A stretch of 64,000 nucleotides of DNA from an uncultured Spartobacteria bacterium (GTDB lineage Bacteria; Verrucomicrobiota; Verrucomicrobiia; Chthoniobacterales; Chthoniobacteraceae), in assembly GCA_903901425.1 (NCBI GenBank), contig CAIURC010000033.1, positions 1 to 64,000 of the forward strand, in the 5' to 3' direction. This document shows positions 37,506 through 46,542 of this stretch, in pieces. Each line of letters starts with the position of its first letter. The first letter of the stretch is position 1. Below the pieces are notes generated by a model that was not told the origin of the DNA, did no database searches, and saw nothing but the letters and a program-made list of their open reading frames with translations. Both the position numbers and the translations under genes were made by a program.

Positions 37506-39257
37506 CTAATCGAGGAGAACCGTCAGTCTCGGAAACCGGTTCCTCAAAGCCATTCCGAACTCCGATGAAACGCGTGTCTGTCTGAGGTTCAACCAAATCA
37601 GCTCCCGCATTCTCCCGTCGGCGATTCCTTGGAGCCCCGAATCCGTAACCCCCGTGTGCGCCAGATCCAAACTTTTCAGGTTCCGAATCTGCATCATTTC
37701 GGCAAGCAGATCATCTCCGAGTCTGGACGACCGGAAACAAACCTCCTCCAGATGACTCAAATCCGACAGAACCTTGAGCGCCTCCGGATCGGGCAAGATG
37801 CCGGAAAAGTCCACCTTCACACACTTTTTGAAATGCCGGGCCAAAGACCTCACCTGGTCGGCCGTCAGTCCTTTTCCCGCCATTCCCAGCGCTCGGAGCT
37901 TTGGAAAACACCGGCCGATTTCTGCCACCTTGCGATCGAAATTCACCCACTCGGTGCTGAGCCCACCAAGGCTTTTCAGCGGCAGCCCTTTCAAATGCTC
38001 CAATCCCTCCCACGGCCCTTCAAACAATGTCAGTTCCCTCAGGCTCCGCAGCCCGCTCAACGCGGGAAAACTTTTGCAGCTGAGCCCCGTGTGGTTCAGG
38101 TGCAACTCCGTGAGTGTGCTGTGAACCGCTATCTCCTGAGCCACAGAATCCTCCAGAGCCGAATTCTTTAGGTCCAGAGAACGAAGATGGGAGAGCCCGG
38201 CACCAAGTTCCCGGAAAAACTCGGCCGTCAGACCCTGACACCCTGTGATCTCCAGGTGGCAGAGCAGTGAACACTGGGACAACCACGACCCAACCCGCGC
38301 GTTCACCCTGCCTCCCCGCAACACAAACCTCCGCAACTGTCGCAACTCACTCAGGAACGAGAACTCCTCCGGGGCGCTATCAAAACCCACCAATCCCAAA
38401 TGCCGGACCGAACGGAAGCGGGCCAGATGCTGGAGTTCCCCTGGAAACAGAGGCCTCCCAAACTTTGCCCGGTCCAGAGTGACCGCCAAAAAATCCACAC
38501 GCCCCTGGGGCAGAGCGGTTTCCCTCTCCAAAGTCACCGTTTTTCCCCTGTGAAAAATGGTCACCTCGCCGCTCCCCTCCAAGACCCATTTTACCGCCGC
38601 GACCAGGGCCCGCCGATTGCCAGCGCGCTCCCGGCCCTCCCCCGGATCGCCCCCCCCGATCTTTGCCGCATCCAATGCCGGCGGGCGTAGGCTGAGCATC
38701 CGGGGCATCCATACAGACATCAGATCCCTTCTGGCAGCCTGAACTCTGCTCACCTCATGCGCCAGGTTGCGCGCGCTCAACTGCCGCACCCCCTGCACCA
38801 ACGCCGCATCAAATTCCACCCGCACCTGCCGAGCCGCCATCTCCCAGTCCCGATTCAACTGAACCATCATCTCCCGGTAATTCCGACGCGCCCTCCGCAA
38901 ATACTCGAGCGTTGTGTCCTCATCCGTGCTGGGCATTTGCCAATCCTCGCTTTTCAATGCCTCCAACTCCTGGCGGAACACCGACGCATCCCGCTGGTCT
39001 CCCACCCGTTCCGCATCTGAAAGACCGTACTGAACCTGCTCGAGGTACATCTCCCGCGCCTCAACCACCCCTTTCCGGTGCTGCTCCACCACCCGATCCC
39101 GGTACACCTGCTCGAAACGCTTCTCCAGATCCGACAACCATTCTGACACCCGGCCGTCTTCTGGCGCCGCCTCTGCATGAAGCACGTCGCCTCCTCCAAG
39201 CAGAGCCATCCCCCACAACCCAACCAAAACCCAAAAAAACCGCCATAAACACTTCAT
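37506..39257 (-). CDS. Secreted LRR paralog P6, most diverged
   Basis: 583 residues from the ATG at 39257, preceded by CCGGAG. Signal peptide (LWRFFWVLVGLWGMALLGGG), then the same helical region in diverged form (FEQVYRDRVVEQHRKG, ERVGDQRDASVFRQELEAL, LEYLRRARRNYREM), hinge (ALVAAVKWVLEGSGEVTI) and LRR-like repeats. It differs at many otherwise invariant positions and lacks the P1-P4 promoter element, so it is probably the oldest copy or a separately recruited one. It is first in the array and divergent from a sulfatase gene across a 115-nt, fairly AT-rich gap. Confidence 0.82.
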   Translation of the reverse strand: MKCLWRFFWVLVGLWGMALLGGGDVLHAEAAPEDGRVSEWLSDLEKRFEQVYRDRVVEQHRKGVVEAREMYLEQVQYGLSDAERVGDQRDASVFRQELEALKSEDWQMPSTDEDTTLEYLRRARRNYREMMVQLNRDWEMAARQVRVEFDAALVQGVRQLSARNLAHEVSRVQAARRDLMSVWMPRMLSLRPPALDAAKIGGGDPGEGRERAGNRRALVAAVKWVLEGSGEVTIFHRGKTVTLERETALPQGRVDFLAVTLDRAKFGRPLFPGELQHLARFRSVRHLGLVGFDSAPEEFSFLSELRQLRRFVLRGGRVNARVGSWLSQCSLLCHLEITGCQGLTAEFFRELGAGLSHLRSLDLKNSALEDSVAQEIAVHSTLTELHLNHTGLSCKSFPALSGLRSLRELTLFEGPWEGLEHLKGLPLKSLGGLSTEWVNFDRKVAEIGRCFPKLRALGMAGKGLTADQVRSLARHFKKCVKVDFSGILPDPEALKVLSDLSHLEEVCFRSSRLGDDLLAEMMQIRNLKSLDLAHTGVTDSGLQGIADGRMRELIWLNLRQTRVSSEFGMALRNRFPRLTVLLD

Positions 39258-39372
39258 CTCCGGAGCATTAATGGCCCAATCTTGGCAAATAAAGATCTTT
39301 AAGTGTCCTAAATCCGCTGACTCCGCAACTTTTGCCACTCAACCCGGTTTTTCTCTCTGTAGCCTCTCTCCC

Positions 39373-40764
39373 ATGCACCGCGCCCTCCCTGCCCTTTTCG
39401 CACTGACCAGCCTCGCATCCCTGAATGCCGCCCCGCCCAACATCGTCCTGTTCCTCGCAGACGACCTCGGCTACGGCGACCTCGGCTGCTTCGGACATCC
39501 GATCATTCAGACCCCAAACCTAGACGCCTTTGCCAAACAGGGAGCACGCCTGACCCAGTGCTACGCCGCCAGCGCCGTCTGCAGCCCGTCCCGCTCCGCC
39601 CTCCTCACCGGACGCACCCCGTACCGGAACGGCGTGTTCACCTGGCTGGCAGAAGGCTCCGAAGCCCATCTCCGGCAGTCGGAAATCACGCTTCCGAGCC
39701 TGCTGCGCTCGGCCGGTTACGCCACCTGTCATGCCGGCAAATGGCACCTGAACGGCCTCTTCAACAACCCGGCCCAGCCCCAACCCGGCGACCATGGCTA
39801 CGACTGGTGGATGGCCACGCAGAACAACGCCGCGCCGTCCCACCAAAACCCGGAAAACTTTGTCCGCAACGGGGTCCCGGCTGGGAAACTCGAGGGCTAT
39901 TCCGCGCCGCTCGTGGTCCAGGAAGCCAGCCAGTGGCTCCGGGAAAAACGCGACCCCGCCAAACCCTTCTTCCTCTCGGTCTGGACCCACGAACCCCATT
40001 ACCCGATCAAGTCTGACCCGGCATTCAAGGCCCGCTATCCGGATCTCCAAGACGACCTCCAGCGCGAACACCACGCGAATGTCACGCAGATGGACGCCGC
40101 ATTCGGCGAACTGCTCCGCGTCCTGGATGAACTCAAGCTCTCGGAAAACACCTTCGTGTTCTTCACCTCTGACAACGGCCCTGAGGGCGATGGCAACAAG
40201 GGGCCGGGCCGCGGTTCCTCCGGCGGGTTGCGCGGCAGAAAACGCGACCTCCACGAGGGCGGGATCCGCGTCCCGGGCATGGTCCGCTGGCCCGGCAAGA
40301 TCCCGGCCGGCACCACCGTCCATGCCCCGGTGATTGGCAGCGACCTACTCCCCACCGTCCTTGCGCTCACCGGCGTCGACAAAAAACCTCTCGGGACGCG
40401 CACGATCGACGGCACCGATGTGCTCCCGCTCCTCAACGGAACCTCCGTGGCCGTGCCCAGGATCCAGCCGCTGTTCTGGCGGCTCGACATGGCCCCGAAC
40501 GCCAAGGTGGCGCTCCGGGTGGGAAACCTGAAAATCCTGACCGACGAAAGCCGGTCCCAGTTTGAGTTCTATGATCTGGAGAGCGACCCGAAGGAAACCA
40601 CGGATCTGCAGACACAACGGCCCGCTGATTTCCAGAGTTTCAAAGCCCTGCTGCTCTCGCACATCACGGCGGTGGAAGCGGAAGGCCCGGACTGGTTCAA
40701 ACGCCTCAACCCCAGTGGCGCGAGGCCGAAGGGCGAAACCGGCGCAAAAAAATCCGCGGAGTAA
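39373..40764 (+). CDS. Secreted sulfatase (S1 family)
   Basis: 463 residues. Signal peptide (LPALFALTSLASLNA), then the N-terminal metal site NIVLFLADDLGYGDLG and the formylglycine motif C70-S-P-S-R, with GRTPYRNG following. A second metal site FFTSDNGPEG and the C-terminal subdomain are present, so it appears active, provided a formylglycine-generating enzyme matures Cys70. Such sulfatases desulfate polysaccharides and glycosaminoglycans in the periplasm; the substrate is unknown. The start at 39373 was preferred because the preceding 34 residues of the frame look non-coding. Confidence 0.92.
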   Translation: MHRALPALFALTSLASLNAAPPNIVLFLADDLGYGDLGCFGHPIIQTPNLDAFAKQGARLTQCYAASAVCSPSRSALLTGRTPYRNGVFTWLAEGSEAHLRQSEITLPSLLRSAGYATCHAGKWHLNGLFNNPAQPQPGDHGYDWWMATQNNAAPSHQNPENFVRNGVPAGKLEGYSAPLVVQEASQWLREKRDPAKPFFLSVWTHEPHYPIKSDPAFKARYPDLQDDLQREHHANVTQMDAAFGELLRVLDELKLSENTFVFFTSDNGPEGDGNKGPGRGSSGGLRGRKRDLHEGGIRVPGMVRWPGKIPAGTTVHAPVIGSDLLPTVLALTGVDKKPLGTRTIDGTDVLPLLNGTSVAVPRIQPLFWRLDMAPNAKVALRVGNLKILTDESRSQFEFYDLESDPKETTDLQTQRPADFQSFKALLLSHITAVEAEGPDWFKRLNPSGARPKGETGAKKSAE

Positions 40765-40858
40765 CCCGCGCCGTCTGGAGCGGAGTCAGGCACTGCCGGT
40801 CCCATTTCTGCTGCCATGAGCGGACCGCGACTTGATTTCCCGGCGGTGATCGCCTTGG

Positions 40859-41650
40859 GTGGGCATTTTTATGGAACCCACGCGGCAGCCTCCCACGCAC
40901 GGGGTGGTCATCCCCAGCTACAACTCCGGCCCGCTCCTCCTTGAAACCGTCCGGGCGGTTCTGGAGGTCTGGACCCCAGTGGTGGTGGTTCTGGACGGCT
41001 GCACCGATGGAAGTGCGGAACAACTCGCTTCAGCGTTCCCGGGCAGGGAGGGACTCCATGTGATCAATCTTCCGCAGAACGGTGGCAAAGGCGCCGCAGT
41101 CCTTGCAGCGTTCCAGCATGTCGAAAAACAGGGATGGACCCATGCCGCGGTCTTTGATTCCGACGGGCAACACGCCGTTGCGGACATCCCGAAGTTTCTC
41201 GAAGCGTCCCGCCGGTATCCGCAGGCCATGATCCTCGGCGTCCCGGTGTTCGGACAGGACGCCCCTTCCCTCCGGGTCCTTGGCCGGCGCGTGGGCAACT
41301 GGTGGACCCACCTCGAAACGCTCTGGGGCGGGATCGAAGATTCGTTGTACGGTTTCCGGGTGTACCCCGTGAACGCCTCCCTCGAAATCCTTTCCAAGAT
41401 CCGCGGGGGGCGCAGGTTCGATTTCGACACGCAACTGGCAGTCCGCCTGTACTGGATGGGGTTCCAGCCGTTGAACCTGCCGACTCCAGTCACCTACAGG
41501 TCCCGGGAGACCGGCGGCGTCAGCCATTTCCGGTATGTCCGGGACAATGTGCTGCTGACTCTGGTTCACACGCTCCTGGTCCTGCAGGCGCTCCTCCGAC
41601 TGCCCCGGCTTTTACGGATGCGCCGCCGCCCCCCCCTGATTTTTCCATGA
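40859..41650 (+). CDS. Family 2 glycosyltransferase
   Basis: About 263 residues. GT2 Rossmann start VVIPSYNSGPLLLETV, VVLDGCTDGS, and a DSDGQH metal/nucleotide motif; a C-terminal hydrophobic segment (LLTLVHTLLVLQALLRLP) suggests membrane association. The frame begins with GTG; an ATG at 40871 (MEPTRQPPTHG) is equally plausible, and neither has a clear ribosome-binding site. This type of GT2 is frequently found with aryl-polyene/flexirubin gene sets, as here. Coupled to the next gene by an ATGA overlap. Confidence 0.85.
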   Translation: MGIFMEPTRQPPTHGVVIPSYNSGPLLLETVRAVLEVWTPVVVVLDGCTDGSAEQLASAFPGREGLHVINLPQNGGKGAAVLAAFQHVEKQGWTHAAVFDSDGQHAVADIPKFLEASRRYPQAMILGVPVFGQDAPSLRVLGRRVGNWWTHLETLWGGIEDSLYGFRVYPVNASLEILSKIRGGRRFDFDTQLAVRLYWMGFQPLNLPTPVTYRSRETGGVSHFRYVRDNVLLTLVHTLLVLQALLRLPRLLRMRRRPPLIFP

Positions 41651-42507
41651 CCCCGGTTCCGCCACGGTTCCGTCGCGGAATCACTCTGGCTGCCACCGGT
41701 CTCCTGGCACTCGAATCCGTCCGGAGGGGCCTGGTGGAGGGTTCCTTTGCCGAATCCTTTCCCATGGGTGTGGCAGCTTGGAGCGCGTTCCTTCTCCCCA
41801 CGCTTTTCAGAAACTGCCCGTGGAACGGGCCGGTCACCCGCACATTTAAAACTCAGGCCCGGGAGGTCTGGCTGACCATCGACGACGGGCCGGACCCGGC
41901 AGACACCCCGGAAATCTTGGAGGTGCTCGGCAAACACCAGGCGACAGCCACATTTTTTGCGATTGGACGCCGGGTCGAGGAACATCCCGATCTGGCCGCA
42001 GCCGTGACCCGCGCGGGGCATCCGATGCAGTCCCACACCTATTCACACCCCTCGGCATCTTTCTGGGCTGCCGGCCCAACGCGCGTCCGGCGGGAACTGG
42101 GGGACGGCATCCGCGTGATCCGGGAATCAACCGGCATCCAGCCCACCCAGTTCCGGTCCCCGGCAGGCTTGTCGAATCCGTTCGTGCACGCACGGGTCTC
42201 CCAACTCGGACTGCAGATGGTGGGCTGGAGCGTGGCCGGATTTGACGGCGTTCCGCACAGCCCCGATGCCGTGGTGCACAGGGTGCTGGCCGGGATCCGG
42301 CCCGGGGCCATCCTTCTGCTCCATGAAGGCCCCGTGCTCGGGATGAAACCAGGCACCCGGGCCCGGACACTCGCTCGAATCCTTGCCGGCCTGGATTCGG
42401 CCGGGTACAGGACTGTGATTCCAGCCCTTGGAAATTCCGCGGCCCTACACGGGGAAGTCGGAAAGCCGCCTCTGGAAATGGGCTTCGACCTCCGACGCAA
42501 GCGCTGA
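41647..42507 (+). CDS. Polysaccharide deacetylase (NodB domain)
   Basis: 286 residues. N-terminal hydrophobic region (about 10-50) and a NodB homology domain with TIDDGPDPADTP (catalytic base and metal Asp) and HTYSHPS (HxxxH metal site), then FRSPAG and LLLHEG. Removes N- or O-acetyl groups from a carbohydrate. Starts within the GT2 stop codon. Its last 63 nt overlap the 3-prime end of the convergent acyltransferase gene. Confidence 0.9.
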   Translation: MTPVPPRFRRGITLAATGLLALESVRRGLVEGSFAESFPMGVAAWSAFLLPTLFRNCPWNGPVTRTFKTQAREVWLTIDDGPDPADTPEILEVLGKHQATATFFAIGRRVEEHPDLAAAVTRAGHPMQSHTYSHPSASFWAAGPTRVRRELGDGIRVIRESTGIQPTQFRSPAGLSNPFVHARVSQLGLQMVGWSVAGFDGVPHSPDAVVHRVLAGIRPGAILLLHEGPVLGMKPGTRARTLARILAGLDSAGYRTVIPALGNSAALHGEVGKPPLEMGFDLRRKR

Positions 42508-43257
42508 CGGCGGCGTTTCGGGGCAATACTCCCAACGCCGGTCCAGCCTCAGAACAATCCGTGCCGGCAACTCCGCAGGCGGCCGCCACCAGACGCCGCC
42601 ACGTCGTCCGAGGCCGCGCGAGGTGCGGATCACCACGGCCTGCACCGGAGCCCGGGCGCGGCAGGCAATCACAGCGAACCCGGGCCGGATCGGGTTGAGG
42701 ACGGCGCCCGTCTGTGTCCGGCGGCCCTCGGGAAAGATCAACACGCTGCAGCCCTCCCCAAGACGGTCCTGGACGTCCTTGAACAGGTCCAGCCCGTCGG
42801 CGGCGGACAGGTGCCCGGCAAGGACTGCGGACGGACCTGTCACCGGGTTGCGGAGCAGGGCCGGCTTGAAGATGCAGATGGCGTGCGGGATCCGGGCCAA
42901 CAGAAACGTGGCGTCGAGCAGGGACGGATGATTGGCCACATAAACCGTGCCGGGCAACGGCGCAGGCTCAAACCCCTCGAAATGGACCCGGGCAACTCCA
43001 GTGCAGTGAAGCCAGCGGATCCAGACGTTCATCAGAAAGGCAATGGCGCGGCGCGCAAAACGCCGGACACCCGTGGCCTTGGAAAAAACCAGAAGCGGCA
43101 GACACACCCCCAGCCCGAAACAGGCGCCCACGCCCAGAAACCCGGCCCACGAGATCCAGTAGACACCCACCAAATAGGCCCGGCGCAGGGCCGAAACCGG
43201 GGCGCCATCGGCACCGCGCACTCCCCCCTCCGGACATCCGCTGGAAGAAGATGCCAT
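42445..43257 (-). CDS. PlsC-type 1-acyl-glycerol-3-phosphate acyltransferase
   Basis: About 270 residues. Hydrophobic N-terminus (about 28-58), the acyltransferase motif NHPSLLD (H110, D115) and FPEGRRT. Belongs to the lysophospholipid/acyl transferase fold; in aryl-polyene-like clusters such enzymes transfer the product onto a lipid or sugar anchor. The start codon overlaps the upstream stop in TGATG. The true acyl acceptor is unknown. Confidence 0.87.
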   Translation of the reverse strand: MASSSSGCPEGGVRGADGAPVSALRRAYLVGVYWISWAGFLGVGACFGLGVCLPLLVFSKATGVRRFARRAIAFLMNVWIRWLHCTGVARVHFEGFEPAPLPGTVYVANHPSLLDATFLLARIPHAICIFKPALLRNPVTGPSAVLAGHLSAADGLDLFKDVQDRLGEGCSVLIFPEGRRTQTGAVLNPIRPGFAVIACRARAPVQAVVIRTSRGLGRRGGVWWRPPAELPARIVLRLDRRWEYCPETPPSALASEVEAHFQRRLSDFPV

Positions 43258-44696
43258 CACCTCTTGATCTTGCCGCTGGCCGTCCGCGGCAACTCATCCA
43301 CAAACCGGAACCGGACCGGCACTTTGTAGGACGCGATCCATGCGCGGCAATGCTTGGAAAGCGCCGCCGCTCCTGGTTTTGACAGAGGATCGGCTGGCAC
43401 CACCTCCGCCACCGGGATCTGGTTCCACTGTTCGTGCGGTTCCCCACTCACCCGGCACTCAGCCACCTGCGGATGCCTGCACAGCACTGCCTCGACTTCC
43501 TCAGGGAAAAACTTCATCCCGCCAAAGTTGATCACGGACTTGCGCCGGCCCCGGATGAAAATGTATCCGGCACTGTCCTGCTCCACCAAGTCTCCCGTGG
43601 AAAACCAGCCGTCCAGTTCCGCCCGCTCCGTCCACGGCAACAGGTAGGCGTCAAAAAGACCCGGCCCACGCACCTGCAACTCCCCGGCTTCACCCGGCCC
43701 ACACAGGGTCCCGTCCTCCCGGACCACGCAGATTTGAAAATCGTCCGGTTTACCGACGCTGAGCGGCTTTTCCAGCGGCGCATCGTTGAGCAGCGGAAGC
43801 CCGGCCTCAATGATTCCCAGCCCCTGGCACAGCGGAACACCAAACCGCGCGTGAAATGCGCGGGCGGTTTCTTCGCGGAGACTGGAGGCGGTGGAAACCG
43901 CCAACCGGAGCGTGGGCCACGGCAGACCGGAAGGTTCAGCCGCGAGCAGGGAATGGTGAAACGGCGAGCCGTAAATCACCGTCGCACCGGTCCGCCGGGC
44001 CGTCTCAAGAATTTCGGCCGCCAAATGCGCATTTTCAAGGACCGTGGTCGCCCCCTCCAGAAGATACAGAACGATGGAAACGGCGAAATGATGGGCCATC
44101 GGCAGCGTCCACAGGACGCGGTCTTCCCGCCCTATCCCCAGCCGCCGGTTCGCCGACCGGACCCGCTCCAGCAGCGCCGCGTGCCCAAGCACCACCCCCT
44201 TGCTGTCCCCGGTGGTACCCGAGGAAAACCGGATGAACGCGGGGTTCACTGCCAGAAAACGCTCCTCGGGAAACTCGGACTGGGACTGGAGAACGGTCCA
44301 CTGCCACCGGATGGCTCCCTCCACCCGCCCCTGGGCTCCACGCTCGGATCCCCCCTGGCTGGAGGCGGGAGAGATGAGCAGATGCACGGCGGTCAACCGG
44401 GTCTGGGATTCGCGCTCGGCCGGCGTCAACTCCTCGGCCACGGGAATCAGACAGGCACCGGCCCGGAGGATGCCAAGCGCAAGCACCACGTACTCCCATG
44501 CGTTCGGCCAGAACAAACCAATCCGCGCCTGCGCACCGGCAGGGACGCATCCGGGAAGAATCCGGGCGAGTTCCTCCGAGACCGTGCGGGAAAGCTGTTC
44601 AAGCTGGGCATAGCTGAGGACGGTTTCGCCGTCCAAAAGGGCGGTCTGCCCGGGGTACTCGCGGGCCCGGTCAAAGAGGAGTTCCGCAACGTTCAT
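43257..44696 (-). CDS. AMP-binding acyl-CoA/acyl-ACP synthetase
   Basis: 479 residues, ANL superfamily. P-loop-like RFSSGTTGDSKGV, the GLGIIEAG substrate region, DGWFSTGDLVEQD and the C-terminal catalytic Lys in RTASGKIKR. Shorter than fatty-acyl-CoA ligases but similar to the synthetases that load aryl or acyl starters in aryl-polyene/flexirubin clusters. Overlaps both neighbours by one to four bases, consistent with a single operon running from the ketosynthase homolog leftward. Confidence 0.9.
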   Translation of the reverse strand: MNVAELLFDRAREYPGQTALLDGETVLSYAQLEQLSRTVSEELARILPGCVPAGAQARIGLFWPNAWEYVVLALGILRAGACLIPVAEELTPAERESQTRLTAVHLLISPASSQGGSERGAQGRVEGAIRWQWTVLQSQSEFPEERFLAVNPAFIRFSSGTTGDSKGVVLGHAALLERVRSANRRLGIGREDRVLWTLPMAHHFAVSIVLYLLEGATTVLENAHLAAEILETARRTGATVIYGSPFHHSLLAAEPSGLPWPTLRLAVSTASSLREETARAFHARFGVPLCQGLGIIEAGLPLLNDAPLEKPLSVGKPDDFQICVVREDGTLCGPGEAGELQVRGPGLFDAYLLPWTERAELDGWFSTGDLVEQDSAGYIFIRGRRKSVINFGGMKFFPEEVEAVLCRHPQVAECRVSGEPHEQWNQIPVAEVVPADPLSKPGAAALSKHCRAWIASYKVPVRFRFVDELPRTASGKIKR

Positions 44697-45976
44697 GGCT
44701 CCACTTCCGCGCGGGTTTGAATCCAGCGCCGGACGGATTCAGCAGCCGGATCAGGGTCGCCTGCAGATTGGAGGGCGGCTGCAACGCCAGCGGCCTGTCC
44801 GGTGGCCATGCAGGTACCCATCACCCGCAGCGCAGCCTGCGCCTCATGGTCGCAGGAAATGCAGCGGCCTGCCGCCCACACGTTTTGCAGGTGGACCGCG
44901 CGCAGCGCGCCCAGCGGGATCCGGGTGGGCAGGTTGTTTTTTGGAAACCGCCAGCGCGGCCCGGTGTGCACCTCCCGGAGTTCCATCGGCCATGTGCCAA
45001 GAGCCACCTCTTCCTCGCAATCGGAACCCGACAACACGGCGTCTGCAGAAACGGTCTGGCGCCCCCGCATCCGCCGGCTTTCCCGGAGCCCCACACGCGC
45101 CGGGAAAACGCCCAGATGAGCGTTCTGGAAGGCCGGGTGACGGAGCCGGAGAAACCCGTGGATTTCATGCGCCACGGCGCGGCCAGAACGCTCGAGTTGT
45201 CCAAGTTGGGCGGGATCGTGCGGATCAAAGTCTGCGCCGGCGGCCAAATCCACGGTCACGTAGAGCTCGGTTCCCCGGCCAGTGGGCCGGAACTGCGCAC
45301 CGAGACAGCCCGGAGAAAGGCGCCCTTCGGAAACGGCCCGGGCAATCTGGTGGGCCAGTCGCACCCGGCCCTCGGAATCGAGCGCTGCGGGATCCGCGGT
45401 GTGCATCCCAAATACAAAAGCAGGCCGCTGCAGCCTCTCGGAAGGCGCCTGGTCGCACGGCACGCCCGCCCCGGCACAGAGCACCGCGTCTCCACTCGCA
45501 TCCACCCAGGTGTTGGCCCGGATCGTCCGGGCCGTCCCGCGACTGACCACCTCGATCCGGGACAACATTCCGGCCTCCACAGAAACCGAAACCAACTCGG
45601 TGTGCAGGAACACGTCCAGCCGACTGCACTCGGCCGTGATCGCGTCACAGACCCACGCCATTCCCGGCGGGGAGATCGGCAGCACGTCCATGCGGCCCAT
45701 CCGGACCGGACCGGGCGCCGCGCCCGCCTCCATGAGGCGGCTGGCCAGTTCCGTGGGAAACCCGGGATGGGCAGGCACGGCCCCCGGTTCGTCCCGGAGC
45801 AGGTAAAGGCCGCAAATCGAGTGCACCAGCGAGGCCGTTGCCATGCCGCCCAGAAAACCGTGCCGCTCCAGAAGCAGGGTCCGTGCACCGGCACGCGCAG
45901 CACTGACCGCCGCTGCGATTCCTGCGGAACCGCCGCCAAGTACCACGACATCAAATCTGGAGTCGGCCGGAGTCAT
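44693..45976 (-). CDS. FAD-dependent oxidoreductase (FAD_oxidored type)
   Basis: 427 residues from MTPADSRFD. N-terminal dinucleotide fold VVLGGGSAGIAAAVSAA with a downstream ERHGFLGGMAT motif and a late WAAGRCISCDHEAQAALR flavin-contact region, as in the PF12831 group of oxidoreductases. Substrate unknown; placement between the ACP and the acyl synthetase suggests modification of a carrier-bound or free polyketide/fatty product. The ATG at 45994 is an alternative start. Confidence 0.85.
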   Translation of the reverse strand: MTPADSRFDVVVLGGGSAGIAAAVSAARAGARTLLLERHGFLGGMATASLVHSICGLYLLRDEPGAVPAHPGFPTELASRLMEAGAAPGPVRMGRMDVLPISPPGMAWVCDAITAECSRLDVFLHTELVSVSVEAGMLSRIEVVSRGTARTIRANTWVDASGDAVLCAGAGVPCDQAPSERLQRPAFVFGMHTADPAALDSEGRVRLAHQIARAVSEGRLSPGCLGAQFRPTGRGTELYVTVDLAAGADFDPHDPAQLGQLERSGRAVAHEIHGFLRLRHPAFQNAHLGVFPARVGLRESRRMRGRQTVSADAVLSGSDCEEEVALGTWPMELREVHTGPRWRFPKNNLPTRIPLGALRAVHLQNVWAAGRCISCDHEAQAALRVMGTCMATGQAAGVAAALQSAGDPDPAAESVRRWIQTRAEVEP

Positions 45977-46129
45977 GCGGAAAACGGGTTCCAAGAGCGC
46001 GGTAGTAACGCGCTGTGGGACGACAGCCCGCGCTTCTCCTGATCGGGGTGGGCTGCAGATTGTGGTGGGAGCTTGGAGGTCGTATGCAAGCCAATAAGGA
46101 CTGTTTCACCCGGGCAAAGTGGTGCGGAT

Positions 46130-46378
46130 TCAGGCCCGCTTGAGTTCCGCCACCACGCCCGCCAGTTTCAGAGCCGTCTCAAACGTGTTCCGCGAAATCA
46201 GGGACTCGGGAAGGCGGACACCGAATTCCTGCTCCACGATGAGCGTGAGCTGCATGATGGCCATCGAATCGAGCCCGGCGGCAAACAGGTCGGCCCCGGC
46301 GGTCAACTCACCCTCAGGCTCCAGAAGGTCGGATTGAATGCGTTCCAAAAGACGGCTGGCAATTTGCTGGGTGTCCAC
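46130..46378 (-). CDS. Acyl carrier protein
   Basis: 82 residues from a GTG at 46378. Four-helix ACP with Ser38 in AGLDSMAIMQ as the phosphopantetheine site, followed by an acidic helix (TLIVEQEFGVRLPE). A longer frame reaches a TTG overlapping the lolA-like stop, but its extra 56 residues are low-complexity and unlike ACPs. Lies between the LolA-like gene and the FAD oxidoreductase; it would carry the growing acyl chain of this pathway. Confidence 0.85.
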   Translation of the reverse strand: MDTQQIASRLLERIQSDLLEPEGELTAGADLFAAGLDSMAIMQLTLIVEQEFGVRLPESLISRNTFETALKLAGVVAELKRA

Positions 46379-46542
46379 GCGGCGGTGCAGGTTTTCTGGA
46401 TGTCCGTAAAGGTGCGCAAACCGGAACAGCCACAACGAACCGGGACGGACACTCCGTCCCTCCCCGCCCGTCAGAAAACCACCGGCACGCCCCGGAATAG
46501 CGCCAGAAAACAGAGGTGGTGGCAACGGTTTTGATCCACCCC

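Noticed and set aside
28088-39257. The paralog array as a transposon or integron cassette array
   Set aside because: No transposase, integrase, attachment-like repeats or direct target duplications are visible around the copies; unequal recombination is sufficient.
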